DNA of 64,000 nucleotides from Mesorhizobium sp. J428 (lineage in GTDB: Bacteria > Pseudomonadota > Alphaproteobacteria > Rhizobiales > Rhizobiaceae). Positions 17,133 to 25,612 of the stretch are shown here, piece by piece. The notes beneath the pieces are model-generated. The model was not told the origin of the DNA. It was given only the letters and a program-made list of their open reading frames with translations, and ran no database searches. How positions within the stretch are numbered: position 1 is the first letter of the stretch; each line of letters begins with the position of its first letter. The stretch covers positions 1,588,001 through 1,652,000 of the forward strand of contig NZ_JAJOMX010000001.1 of NCBI RefSeq assembly GCF_024699925.1, read 5' to 3'. The position numbers were made by a program, and so were the translations under genes.

Positions 17133-18206
17133 ATGACAAGCGTTCTCGTCAAGGATGTCTCGCTCGCCTTCGGCGCCGTCGAGGTATTGAAACAGCTGAA
17201 CCTCGACGTGCAGCAGGGCGAGTTCATCGTGCTGCTCGGCCCCTCCGGCTGCGGCAAGTCCACGCTGCTCAACTGCATTGCCGGCCTGCTCGACGTGTCG
17301 GCCGGGCAGATCTTCATCAACGGCAAGAACGTCACCTGGGAGGAGCCGAAGGACCGCGGCATCGGCATGGTGTTCCAGTCCTACGCGCTCTACCCGCAGA
17401 TGACGGTGGAGGGAAATCTCTCCTTCGGCTTGAAGAACGCGCGCCTGCCGAAGGACGAGATCGCCAAGCGGATCGCCCGCGCGGCCGAGATCCTGCAGAT
17501 CGAGCCGCTGCTGCAGCGCAAGCCGGCCGCACTCTCCGGCGGCCAGCGCCAGCGCGTCGCGATCGGCCGCGCGCTGGTGCGCGACGTCGACGTCTTCCTG
17601 TTCGACGAACCGCTGTCCAACCTCGACGCCAAACTGCGCGCCGAGCTGCGGGTCGAGATCAAGCGGCTACACCAGCAGCTCGCCAACACGATGATCTACG
17701 TCACCCACGACCAGATCGAGGCCATGACGCTGGCCGACCGGATCGCGGTGATGCGCGGCGGCCTGATCCAGCAGTTCGCTTCGCCGAAGGAGATCTACAA
17801 TCGCCCGGTCAACCGCTTCGTCGCCGGCTTCATCGGCTCGCCGGGCATGAACTTCCTCGAGGGAGAGGTTGCCGACGGGAACTTCGTCGCGGACGGCGTG
17901 CATATCCCGCTTGCACGCTACGAGGCCGCCGCGCAGCCTGCGCAGGGCGCAAAAGTGGCGTTCGGCATAAGGCCGGAGCATGTCGCGCTGAACAGCGGCG
18001 CCGATTGGCCCTTTGCGCAGAAGGTGAAGGTGGACGTGGTCGAGCCGATGGGCTCCGACGCGCTGGTCTGGACGAAGCTCGGCCGGCAGAACCTCGCCGT
18101 GCGCGTGCCGGCGGAACGGACGCCCGCCACCGGCGACACGGTCGAGATCGGCTTCGACCCGATGCGCGCCTCCCTCTTCGACGCCGCCGAGGGGCGGCGG
18201 GTCTGA
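17133..18206 (+). CDS. Sugar ABC transporter ATP-binding protein (UgpC/MalK-like)
   Basis: 357 aa. Walker A is GPSGCGKST, the signature LSGGQRQRVAIGRAL, Walker B FLFDEPLSNLD, and the switch His is in THDQIEAM. A C-terminal MOP/OB-type regulatory domain follows from about residue 240 (VAFGIRPEHVAL). It starts four bases after the permease stop. It energises the two upstream permeases. MalK-like subunits in this family are often shared between importers. Confidence 0.95.
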   Translation: MTSVLVKDVSLAFGAVEVLKQLNLDVQQGEFIVLLGPSGCGKSTLLNCIAGLLDVSAGQIFINGKNVTWEEPKDRGIGMVFQSYALYPQMTVEGNLSFGLKNARLPKDEIAKRIARAAEILQIEPLLQRKPAALSGGQRQRVAIGRALVRDVDVFLFDEPLSNLDAKLRAELRVEIKRLHQQLANTMIYVTHDQIEAMTLADRIAVMRGGLIQQFASPKEIYNRPVNRFVAGFIGSPGMNFLEGEVADGNFVADGVHIPLARYEAAAQPAQGAKVAFGIRPEHVALNSGADWPFAQKVKVDVVEPMGSDALVWTKLGRQNLAVRVPAERTPATGDTVEIGFDPMRASLFDAAEGRRV

Positions 18207-18237
18207 CGACATCACAGGACAAACGCAGGACATTCAC

Positions 18238-18983
18238 ATGAACTGGTCTTTCCAGCTTTACAGCGCCCGTAACTTCAAGCCCTGGAGCGACGTGCTGAAG
18301 CTCGTCTCCGGGCTGGGCTACAAGGAGGTCGAGGGTTTCGGCGGGGTCTATGACGACCCGAAGGCCTTTCGCGCCGACATGGACCGCAATGGTCTCGCGA
18401 TGCCGTCCGGCCATTTCTCGATCGACGCGCTGGAGGGCGATTTCGACGGCGTGCGGCGCATCGCCGACACGCTTGGCGTGACGCTGATCGTCTGTCCCTA
18501 CCTGATGCCCGACAAACGCCCGGCCGACACCGCCGGCTGGAAGGCCTTCGGCGAGCGGCTCGCTGCCGTCGGCGACAAGGCGAAGAAGGCCGGATACGGT
18601 TTTGCCTGGCACAACCACGACTTTGAATTCAAGGCGCTGCCCGACGGCTCGCTGCCGCAGAAGCTGACCCTCGACGCCGCTCCCTCGATCGGACTGGAAC
18701 TCGACGTCGCCTGGGTCGACGCGGCGGCGCCGATCCGGCGACGTGGATCGCCGATTACGCCGACCGTATCCTCGCCGTCCACGTGAAGGACATTGCGCCG
18801 GCCGGGCAGAACGCGAACGAGGACGGCTGGGCCGATGTCGGCCACGGCACCATCGCGTGGAAGCCGCTGATGGCCGCGCTGCGCACGAAGACGCCGGCGA
18901 AAGTCTACGTAATGGAACACGACAACCCGTCCGACCTCGAACGCTTTGCGAAGCGGTCGATCGAAGCGGTAAAGTCATACTGA
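18238..18983 (+). CDS. Sugar phosphate isomerase/epimerase (AP-endonuclease-2 TIM barrel), frameshifted
   Basis: Begins MNWSFQLYSARNFKPW and keeps the TIM-barrel metal-site segments FAWHNHDFEF and LELDVAWVD. Near 18729-18731 one base is missing: the frame leaves at AAAP and resumes as DPATWIADYADRILAVHVKD in the plus-one frame, then VGHGTIAWKPLM and VMEHDNPSD to the true C-terminus at 18983. Restored length is about 248 aa. The family isomerises or epimerises keto-sugars, for example 3-keto-glycosides and inosose-like compounds, in step with Gfo/Idh/MocA dehydrogenases such as the next gene. A short start at 18783 belongs to this same protein, not to a separate gene. Confidence 0.85.
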
Positions 18984-18995
18984 GAGATCGCGGAC

Positions 18996-20135
18996 ATGGT
19001 TGCGAAGAAGAAACTGCGCGTCGGCGTCGTCGGCTGCGGCAACATCTCGACCGCCTATTTCCGCCTGGCGCCGCTGTTCAAGGGCGTGCGCATGGTCGCC
19101 TGCGCCGACCTGAAGCCGGAGCTCGCCGAGACGCAGGCCAAGGCCTTCGGCCTGCGCGCCATGACGGTCGACGGACTGCTTGCCGACAAGGACATCGATA
19201 TCGTCGTGAACCTGACTGTGCCGGCGGCGCACTATCCCATCTCCAAGGCGGCGCTCGACGCCGGCAAGCATGTCTATTCCGAAAAGCCCTTCGTGCTGTC
19301 GCTGAAGGAAGGGCTCGACCTGAAGAAGCGGGCGGAGAAGAAGGGCCTCCGCATCGGCTCGGCGCCGGACACCTTCCTCGGCGGCGCGCACCAGCAGGCC
19401 CGCGCGCTGGTCGATGCCGGCAAGATCGGCAAGGTCACGTCGGGCGTCTGCCACGTGATGAACCACGGCATGGAGCACTGGCACCCGAATCCCGACTTCT
19501 TCTATGCACCGGGCGGCGGACCGATCCTCGATCTGGGGCCGTACTACGTCTCCAGCCTCGTGCAGTTGATAGGGCCGGTGGCCAAGGTCGCCGCGGTGAC
19601 CTCGATCCCGCAGGCCAGGCGCACGATCTCGAACGGGCCGCGCACCGGCGAAAGCGTGCCGGTCGGCACACCGACGACGATCCACGCGCTGCTGCATTTC
19701 GCCAACGGCGCGGTGGTGACCCTCAACGCCTCATGGGACGTGTGGTCCCACGGGCATGCGCCGATCGAGCTCTACGGCGAGGAAGGGACGATGCTGGTGC
19801 CCGATCCGAACTTCTTCGGCGGCACGGTGGGTCTCACGCGCCAGGACAAGCCGGTGAAGAAGCTGCCGGCCTGGAACCATCCGCTCGGCGTGCCCAACCA
19901 GCAGTCGCCGCGCGGCCCGCTGGCGAACTACCGCACGATCGGGCTCGCCGACATGGCGCTGGGCATACTGGAAGACCGGCCGCACCGCTGTTCGCTCGAC
20001 TTTGCGCTGCACGCGATCGACATCATGACCGCGATCCTGCAATCGGGCGAGACGGGCAAATTCGTCACGCTGACGACCAACTGCGAACGGCCGGCCGCGC
20101 TTGACCCGGCCACGGCGCGCAGGATGATGGCCTGA
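18996..20135 (+). CDS. Gfo/Idh/MocA-family NAD(P)-dependent oxidoreductase
   Basis: 379 aa. The N-terminal Rossmann fold is RVGVVGCGNISTAYF, followed by DIVVNLTVPAAHYPISKAAL and the conserved HVYSEKPFVLS, whose EKP lysine is catalytic. The C-terminal alpha/beta substrate domain contains DLGPYYVSSLVQLIGPV with the usual Asp and HisTyr-position residues. It follows the isomerase by 12 bp. It probably oxidises a sugar hydroxyl, often at C3, of the imported carbohydrate. The substrate is not determinable here. Confidence 0.93.
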   Translation: MVAKKKLRVGVVGCGNISTAYFRLAPLFKGVRMVACADLKPELAETQAKAFGLRAMTVDGLLADKDIDIVVNLTVPAAHYPISKAALDAGKHVYSEKPFVLSLKEGLDLKKRAEKKGLRIGSAPDTFLGGAHQQARALVDAGKIGKVTSGVCHVMNHGMEHWHPNPDFFYAPGGGPILDLGPYYVSSLVQLIGPVAKVAAVTSIPQARRTISNGPRTGESVPVGTPTTIHALLHFANGAVVTLNASWDVWSHGHAPIELYGEEGTMLVPDPNFFGGTVGLTRQDKPVKKLPAWNHPLGVPNQQSPRGPLANYRTIGLADMALGILEDRPHRCSLDFALHAIDIMTAILQSGETGKFVTLTTNCERPAALDPATARRMMA

Positions 20136-20149
20136 GCCGCAGACAATTC

Positions 20150-20176
20150 GGGCGGCCCCTCCGTCGAGGGCCGCCC
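20150..20176. terminator. Stem-loop between convergent oxidoreductase and DUF2735 genes
   Basis: GGGCGGCCC (20150-20158) pairs perfectly with GGGCCGCCC (20168-20176) across a 9-nt loop. It lies between two convergent stop codons, the usual position of a bidirectional terminator, though neither side has a clear U-run. Confidence 0.55.
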
Positions 20177-20236
20177 TGCAAGGCATCAGCGATCAACAGA
20201 CGTCCGGGCCGGGCCGGACGCACCGCGAAGCAGCGT

Positions 20237-20416
20237 TCAGTGCTTCTTGGCCTGCTCGGTCTCGCGGATGGCTTCGTCGTGATACCAGCCGTTTACGTCC
20301 ATGACAGGCGCCTGAAGCGCAGGCGCGGGCTGCTCGCGACGCGCGAGATAGCCGGCGCGACCGCCGACGGGAAACTGGATGATGGTGGCGCTTTGGCCGC
20401 TCTGGTTGTTGGTCAT
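20237..20416 (-). CDS. DUF2735 small protein
   Basis: 59 aa from the ATG at 20416 (a second ATG lies directly upstream at 20419); GGAG is eight bases upstream. The sequence has SATIIQFPVGGRAGY, then a Pro/Ala-rich stretch, then DVNGWYHDEAIRE and a KKH end: the conserved IIQFPVGGRAG and WYHxxAI blocks of DUF2735. This family is typically encoded beside glnII in Rhizobiales. No signal peptide or membrane segment. Function unknown. The divergent arrangement with glnII suggests a link to nitrogen status. Confidence 0.85.
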   Translation of the reverse strand: MTNNQSGQSATIIQFPVGGRAGYLARREQPAPALQAPVMDVNGWYHDEAIRETEQAKKH

Positions 20417-20610
20417 CATGTCTACTCCGCTGATGCCGAACATCAGTATAACCCAGATGGGTGCTGCACTCAATTTAATCAAGATGCCTTTTTTGTAGTC
20501 ATTTTTTGAGCACCCGTCGCAGCGAAGCGCTTTCTGCATCCTAATGCGGCAATTGGTATCGGGTTCCGGCTCCTAATGCCTGCCGTTGTCGAAACCGCAG
20601 GCAAACGCGG

Positions 20611-20625
20611 AAAATGCTGCATTTT
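20611..20625. repeat. 15-bp palindrome upstream of the glnII promoter
   Basis: AAAATGCTGCATTTT is a perfect inverted repeat (7-bp arms, 1-bp centre) about 90 bp upstream of the -24 element. The 383-bp divergent region 20417-20799 otherwise shows only the sigma-54 promoter. The position would suit an activator site, but the sequence is not the classic NtrC TGCACC/GGTGCA form. Confidence 0.4.
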
Positions 20626-20708
20626 TCGCCGGTTGCGCGAAGGCTGCTCTGATTCGGCCTTTCGCCGAGAGCGAGGTGCCCTTTCGTAAGCGAAATGTTA
20701 ACCGCAAC

Positions 20709-20724
20709 TGGCACGCCTGTTGCA
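20709..20724 (+). promoter_or_regulatory. Sigma-54 (-24/-12) promoter of glnII
   Basis: TGGCACGCCTGTTGCA matches the sigma-54 consensus TGGCACG-N4-TTGCA exactly. It lies 75 bp upstream of the glnII start codon. Known rhizobial glnII genes are NtrC/sigma-54 controlled, so expression should rise under nitrogen limitation. Confidence 0.93.
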
Positions 20725-20799
20725 TTGCGTCATTCGGCATGCGCACGGCGAAACGGCTGCGCGCTTCACAGTCCGACGTAACTTCGTAAGAGAGGCGAA

Positions 20800-21840
20800 A
20801 TGACCAAGTACAAGTTGGAGTATATCTGGCTCGACGGCTATACCCCTGTTCCGAACCTCCGCGGAAAGACGCAGATCAAGGAATTCGACACCTTCCCGTC
20901 GCTCGATGAACTGCCTCTGTGGGGCTTCGACGGTTCTTCGACGATGCAGGCCGAGGGCCACAGCTCCGACTGCGTGCTGAAGCCGGTTGCCGTCTATCCG
21001 GATCCGGCGCGCAAGAACGGCGTGCTCGTCATGTGCGAAGTCATGATGCCCGACGGCGTCACCCCGCATTCGACGAACAGCCGCGCGACCATCCTCGACG
21101 ACGAGGGTGCATGGTTCGGCTTCGAGCAGGAATACTTCTTCTACAAGGACGGCCGCCCTCTCGGTTTCCCGGAGCATGGCTATCCCTCGCCGCAGGGCCC
21201 GTACTACACCGGCGTCGGCTACAAGAATGTCGGCGACGTTGCCCGCACGATCGTCGAAGAGCATCTCGAGCTCTGCCTCGAGGCCGGCATCAACCATGAA
21301 GGCATCAACGCCGAGGTGGCCAAGGGCCAGTGGGAGTTCCAGATTTTCGGCAAGGGCTCGAAGAAGGCCGCGGACCAGATCTGGATGGCGCGCTACCTGC
21401 TGCTGCGCCTGTGCGAGAAATACTGTATCGACGTCGAATTCCACTGCAAGCCGCTGGGCGACACGGACTGGAACGGTTCGGGCATGCACTGCAACTTCTC
21501 GACCACCTTCATGCGCGAAGTCGGCGGCAAGGCCTATTTCGAGGCGCTGATGGCTGCCTTCGACAAGAACCTGATGGACCACATCGCCGTCTACGGCCCG
21601 GACAACGACAAGCGCCTGACCGGCAAGCACGAGACCGCGCCGTGGAACAAGTTCTCCTACGGCATCGCCGACCGCGGCGCGTCCATCCGCGTTCCGCACT
21701 CGTTCGTCAAGAACGACTACAAGGGCTATCTTGAGGATCGCCGCCCGAATTCGCAGGGCGACCCCTACCAGATCGCGTCCATCGTCCTGAAGACGATCTC
21801 GGAAGTTCCGACCGAGGCCTACAAGAAGGCGGCGGCCTGA
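20800..21840 (+). CDS. glnII: Glutamine synthetase type II
   Basis: 346 aa, the short eukaryote-like GSII. Key segments: LPLWGFDGSSTMQAEG, FGFEQEYFFYKDG (metal-ligand Glu residues), NAEVAKGQWEFQIF, DWNGSGMHCNFST (His of the glutamate/ATP site), and RGASIRVPHSF (phosphate-binding Arg). It condenses glutamate and ammonia with ATP in the cytoplasm. Start ATG at 20800 follows AGAGAGG. It is monocistronic, with a sigma-54 promoter before it and a strong terminator after it. Unlike GSI it is not expected to be adenylylated. Confidence 0.98.
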   Translation: MTKYKLEYIWLDGYTPVPNLRGKTQIKEFDTFPSLDELPLWGFDGSSTMQAEGHSSDCVLKPVAVYPDPARKNGVLVMCEVMMPDGVTPHSTNSRATILDDEGAWFGFEQEYFFYKDGRPLGFPEHGYPSPQGPYYTGVGYKNVGDVARTIVEEHLELCLEAGINHEGINAEVAKGQWEFQIFGKGSKKAADQIWMARYLLLRLCEKYCIDVEFHCKPLGDTDWNGSGMHCNFSTTFMREVGGKAYFEALMAAFDKNLMDHIAVYGPDNDKRLTGKHETAPWNKFSYGIADRGASIRVPHSFVKNDYKGYLEDRRPNSQGDPYQIASIVLKTISEVPTEAYKKAAA

Positions 21841-21847
21841 TCCAGGC

Positions 21848-21914
21848 TCCGGCGTTCGCGCCGGAAGGCAATGTTTCGACGGCCCGGCTGGCAACAGCCG
21901 GGCCGTTTCCGTTT
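21848..21914 (+). terminator. glnII terminator
   Basis: A first small hairpin, TCCGGCG-TTCG-CGCCGGA (21848-21865), has a UUCG tetraloop. It is followed by CGGCCCGGCTG-GCAA-CAGCCGGGCCG (21880-21905), an 11-bp perfect stem trailed by TTTCCGTTT. This is a good intrinsic terminator directly after the glnII stop. Confidence 0.85.
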
Positions 21915-21982
21915 CGGCGTCCGGGCGTGCTGGCAGGGGCTTCCCCCTCTGCTAGCCTGCCGCCACATCGGAGCCGATCCCC

Positions 21983-23401
21983 ATGCCGCAGCAGAACCAG
22001 GACAACTTGTCGGCCGCGTTCGACAGGCAGAAGGCTGCATTCGCCCGCGATCCCTTCCCTGGCATCGACGTGCGCCGCGACAGGCTGCGCCGGCTGCTGG
22101 CGCTGACCGAGGACCACGAGACGGAGTTTTGTGCCGCGATCGACGCCGACTTCGGCGGCCGCTCCGCGCACGAGACGCGTCTGGCCGAGATCATCGTCGT
22201 GCGTGCCGGCATCCGCCACGCGCTGTCGCACCTGTCGTCGTGGATGGCGGAGAAGCGCGTGCTCACCACGATGCCTTTCTGGCCCTCGCGCAACAGGCTC
22301 GTGCCGCAGCCGCTCGGCGTGGCCGGCATCGTCTCGCCGTGGAACTACCCTTTCCAGCTCGCGCTGGCGCCGGCGACGGCAGCGCTCGCGGCCGGCAACC
22401 GCGTGCTGATCAAGCCGTCCGAACTGACGCCGCGCTTTTCGGACCTGCTGGCCTCACTGGCGGCGCAGCATTTCGCCCTGGACGAGCTGGACGTGATCAT
22501 TGGCGGCCCGGATGTCGGCAAGGCTTTCGTCGCCCTGCCCTTCGACCACCTGCTCTTCACCGGCTCGACGACGGTCGGCCGACAGGTGGCGATCGCCGCC
22601 GCCGCCAATCTGACGCCGGTGACGCTGGAGCTTGGCGGCAAGTCGCCGGCGATCTTCGATCCGAGCTGCGACCTCGACAAGGCAATCGCCAGCGTCGCCT
22701 ACGGCAAGCTGCTCAATGCCGGCCAGACCTGCATCGCGCCCGACTACCTGATGGTGCCGAGGGGCCAGGGTGCCGCGATCGCCGGCAAGCTCGCGGGCGC
22801 GATGGCGAAGCTCTATCCGCGCATCGCGGACAATCCCGACTACACCGCGATTATCTCGGACCGGCATCACGCGCGGCTGACATCGATGGTGGAGGAGGTC
22901 CGCGCGCGGGGCGCCGAGGTGATGGAGGTCAATCCCGCGGGCGAGAGCTTCGGCAACACGCGCAAGCTCGCCCCCGCGATCGTGCGCAACGCCGCGCCCG
23001 ATACGCGGCTGATGCAGGAGGAGATCTTCGGCCCGGTCCTGCCTATCGTCGAATATGGCGATGTTGGCGAGGCGATCGGGCACGTCAACGACCGCGGCCG
23101 GCCGCTGGCGCTCTACTGGTTCGGCAAGAACAAGGCCGCGCGGCGCAGGGTGCTCAGGGAAACGGTCTCGGGCGGCGTGACCGTCAACGACTGCCTGATG
23201 CACATCGCCCAGGAGAACCAGCCCTTCGGCGGCGTCGGACCGAGCGGCATGGGCGCCTATCACGGCGAATGGGGCTTCCGCACCTTCAGCAAGGAGAAGC
23301 CGGTCTTCGTGCAGTCGCCGCTGAGCGCCGGCGGCATGCTGCGCCCGCCCTATGGCGCGACCTTCGAGCGCACGCTCCGCCTCTTCCGGCTGATGACCTG
23401 A
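21983..23401 (+). CDS. calB: Coniferyl-aldehyde-type dehydrogenase
   Basis: 472 aa, class-3-like aldehyde dehydrogenase. NAD site VSPWNYPFQLALAP and FTGSTTVGRQV; general base Glu in TLELGGKSP; nucleophile Cys in NAGQTCIAPDY. The C-terminal half (QENQPFGGVGPSGMGAYHG, FSKEKPVFVQ) resembles coniferyl aldehyde dehydrogenases (CalB), which oxidise coniferaldehyde to ferulate, but related enzymes take aliphatic aldehydes. It is the only such gene here and stands alone after glnII. A lignin-aldehyde role would fit the LigM-like gene at 3507, 17 kb away; that link is inference. Confidence 0.85.
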   Translation: MPQQNQDNLSAAFDRQKAAFARDPFPGIDVRRDRLRRLLALTEDHETEFCAAIDADFGGRSAHETRLAEIIVVRAGIRHALSHLSSWMAEKRVLTTMPFWPSRNRLVPQPLGVAGIVSPWNYPFQLALAPATAALAAGNRVLIKPSELTPRFSDLLASLAAQHFALDELDVIIGGPDVGKAFVALPFDHLLFTGSTTVGRQVAIAAAANLTPVTLELGGKSPAIFDPSCDLDKAIASVAYGKLLNAGQTCIAPDYLMVPRGQGAAIAGKLAGAMAKLYPRIADNPDYTAIISDRHHARLTSMVEEVRARGAEVMEVNPAGESFGNTRKLAPAIVRNAAPDTRLMQEEIFGPVLPIVEYGDVGEAIGHVNDRGRPLALYWFGKNKAARRRVLRETVSGGVTVNDCLMHIAQENQPFGGVGPSGMGAYHGEWGFRTFSKEKPVFVQSPLSAGGMLRPPYGATFERTLRLFRLMT

Positions 23402-23497
23402 GGCGTCGCCGGCGTTTGCGCTCGATCAATGTACATGGCTCTCGTCCACCCTAGACAGTTGCCACGGCTGAGGCCGGCAATCGAAACAGGTGTCATC

Positions 23498-23938
23498 ATG
23501 AAAAGAACATTCGCAATGGCCGCCGCGCTCGCGGCGCTGCTGGCGACGGGCGCGGCGCAGGCCGCCGACCATCAGGTGCAGATGCTCAACAAGGGCGAAA
23601 AGGGAACGATGGTCTTCCAGCCCGACCTCATCATCGCCCAGCCGGGCGACACGGTCACGTTCGTCCCGACCGACAAGTCGCACGACGTACAGAGCATCAA
23701 GGACATGATCCCGGAAGGGGCGACCCCTTTCAAGGGCAAGCCGAACGAGCAGGTCACCATCACGGTCGACAAGGAAGGCGTCTACGGCGTCAAGTGCCTG
23801 CCGCACTATCCGATGGGAATGGTGGCGCTGATCGTGGTCGGCAAGCCGGTCAATCTCGAACAGGCCAAGGCCGTGAAGCAGACGGGCATGGCGAAGAAGC
23901 GCTTCGAGGCCCTGTTCGCGGAAGTGCCGGCGAACTGA
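23498..23938 (+). CDS. Pseudoazurin (type 1 copper protein)
   Basis: 146 aa from the ATG at 23498, which begins a clear signal peptide (MKRTFAMAAALAALLATGAAQA); the frame upstream to 23429 has no such start. The mature protein DHQVQMLNKGEKGTMVFQPD is pseudoazurin. The copper ligands are His in DKSHDVQ and Cys, His and Met in KCLPHYPMGM. It is a periplasmic electron carrier, usually donating to copper nitrite reductase or nitrous oxide reductase. No nir, nor or nos gene is in the window, so its partner must be elsewhere. It is convergent with the following acyl-CoA ligase, 22 bp between stops. Confidence 0.95.
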   Translation: MKRTFAMAAALAALLATGAAQAADHQVQMLNKGEKGTMVFQPDLIIAQPGDTVTFVPTDKSHDVQSIKDMIPEGATPFKGKPNEQVTITVDKEGVYGVKCLPHYPMGMVALIVVGKPVNLEQAKAVKQTGMAKKRFEALFAEVPAN

Positions 23939-23960
23939 TAGCAGGCGCGGCGGGCAGGCG

Positions 23961-25460
23961 CTACGTCCCCGCCGCGAACCGCTCGCGCAAGGTGCGGCGC
24001 AGCACCTTGCCGTAGGCGTTCTTCGGCAGCTCTTCGAGGAAGAAGACGTGCTTCGGTTTCTTGAAGCGCGCGAGGTGGTCGCGGCAGAAATCGAGCACGG
24101 CCGCCTCGGTCATGCCCGCTTCCGTCACCAGAGCGACGGCGACCGACTCGCCCCATTCACTGTCGGGCAGGCCGAAGGCGATGACCTCGCGCACGGCCGG
24201 ATGCGCGGCCAGCACGTCCTCGACCTCCTTGGGATAGATGTTCGTGCCGCCGGAGATGATCGTGTCGTGGCGCCGGTCGAGCACGCGCAGACGGCCGCCT
24301 GAATCGAAATGGCCGACGTCGCCGGTGTGCAGCCAGCCGCCCTTCAGCGCCTTCGCGGTCGCGTCCGAATTGCGCCAGTAACCCTTCATCACGACGTCGC
24401 CGCGCACGCAGATTTCGCCGTCGCCGCCGGGCGGGACATCGCGGTCGTTCTCGTCGAGAATGCGCACCTCCACGCCGCTGCGGACATAGCCGGCGGACAC
24501 CAGCGTCTCGTCGTCGGCGCCGAGATGCGCGGCGCCCGGCAGGTAGGCAATCGTCATCGGCGACTCCCCCTGCCCGTAGAGCTGGTGGAAGATCGGGCCG
24601 AAGCGCGCGACGGCCGCGCGGATATGTTCGAGATGGATCGTCGCGCCGCCATAGATGACGCCGCGCAGGGAGCCGATGTCATTGCGCGGCGCGGCCTCCA
24701 GGAAACGCACGATCATGGTCGGCGCGACGAAGGCGATGGCGGTGATCCCTTCCCGCGCGATCGTGTCGAACACTTCGTCCGGGCGGAAGTTGGCCCGGTC
24801 GTATACGATGTTGAGCGCGCCGCGCGCCAGCGACGGGATGAGATAGAGGCCGCTGCCATGCGACAGCGGCGCGACATGCAGCACGCGGTCGCTCTCGACG
24901 AAGGCGAAGACATCGGCGAGGCAATTGACCGAGGCGGCGACGAGGTTGCGGTGCGAGAGCGTCGCGCCCTTCGGTTTGCCCGTCGTGCCGGACGTGTAGA
25001 AGATCCAGGCCGCCTCGTCGGGATCGACCTCGGCGGGGGCCGAGGCCAGGGCGGCTGGCCGCGGCATTGAAAAGTCCTCGATCGCGACGATCCGGGGCTT
25101 TTCCTCTCCCTCGAGAGCTGCGTCGAGGGCATCGACATGTTCCAGATGCGTGAAGATCAGCTTCGGCCCGGCATCGCCCGCGATCCAGGCGACCTCGCGG
25201 GGATGCAGCTTCGCATTGGTGGGCACGACGACGAGCCCCGCCCGCATGATCGCCATCAGCAGGACGGGGAACTCGAAGCCGTTCTTCAGGAAGACGAGCA
25301 CGCGGTCGCCGCGCACACAACCCTGTGTCGCCAGCCAGTCGCCGAACGCGGCGCAGGTGAGGTCGAACTCGCCATATGTAAGCTTTTCCTTACCATAGGA
25401 TATGGCAGTCTCGTCCTTTCGGCGACGAATGGCGTCGGCGAGCATCGAATAGACGTTCAT
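23961..25460 (-). CDS. AMP-forming acyl-CoA synthetase
   Basis: 499 aa. ATP/AMP motif WIFYTSGTTGKPKGATLSHRN, then QLYGQGESPMTIAYLPG, GWLHTGDVGHFD, RRHDTIISGGTNIYPKEVE, and a C-terminal catalytic Lys in LPKNAYGKVLRR. Length and motifs fit the class I adenylate-forming family (long-chain or aromatic acid CoA ligases, FadD/FadK-like). It is cytoplasmic and activates a carboxylic acid to its CoA thioester. It is the last gene of a TetR-FAH-ligase run on the minus strand. The acid is presumably the one brought in by the divergent TRAP system (inference). Confidence 0.92.
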   Translation of the reverse strand: MNVYSMLADAIRRRKDETAISYGKEKLTYGEFDLTCAAFGDWLATQGCVRGDRVLVFLKNGFEFPVLLMAIMRAGLVVVPTNAKLHPREVAWIAGDAGPKLIFTHLEHVDALDAALEGEEKPRIVAIEDFSMPRPAALASAPAEVDPDEAAWIFYTSGTTGKPKGATLSHRNLVAASVNCLADVFAFVESDRVLHVAPLSHGSGLYLIPSLARGALNIVYDRANFRPDEVFDTIAREGITAIAFVAPTMIVRFLEAAPRNDIGSLRGVIYGGATIHLEHIRAAVARFGPIFHQLYGQGESPMTIAYLPGAAHLGADDETLVSAGYVRSGVEVRILDENDRDVPPGGDGEICVRGDVVMKGYWRNSDATAKALKGGWLHTGDVGHFDSGGRLRVLDRRHDTIISGGTNIYPKEVEDVLAAHPAVREVIAFGLPDSEWGESVAVALVTEAGMTEAAVLDFCRDHLARFKKPKHVFFLEELPKNAYGKVLRRTLRERFAAGT

Positions 25461-25612
25461 GTGACTTCACCTCTCCTCCCAGGCGACCGCCGCGCGGGGT
25501 CGCTCCGCGCGAGGCAGCCTGACTATTCCTCGCGAAGGGCGGATGCGCAACGTGCGGGATCGGCAGCCGTGGGGCGGCGAGCAGGCCACGGAGCCCACCC
25601 GCCTTCCGAGCG

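Noticed and set aside
18783..18983. Small independent gene of 66 codons
   Set aside because: It is the in-frame C-terminus of the sugar isomerase after a one-base deletion; the motifs continue without gap.
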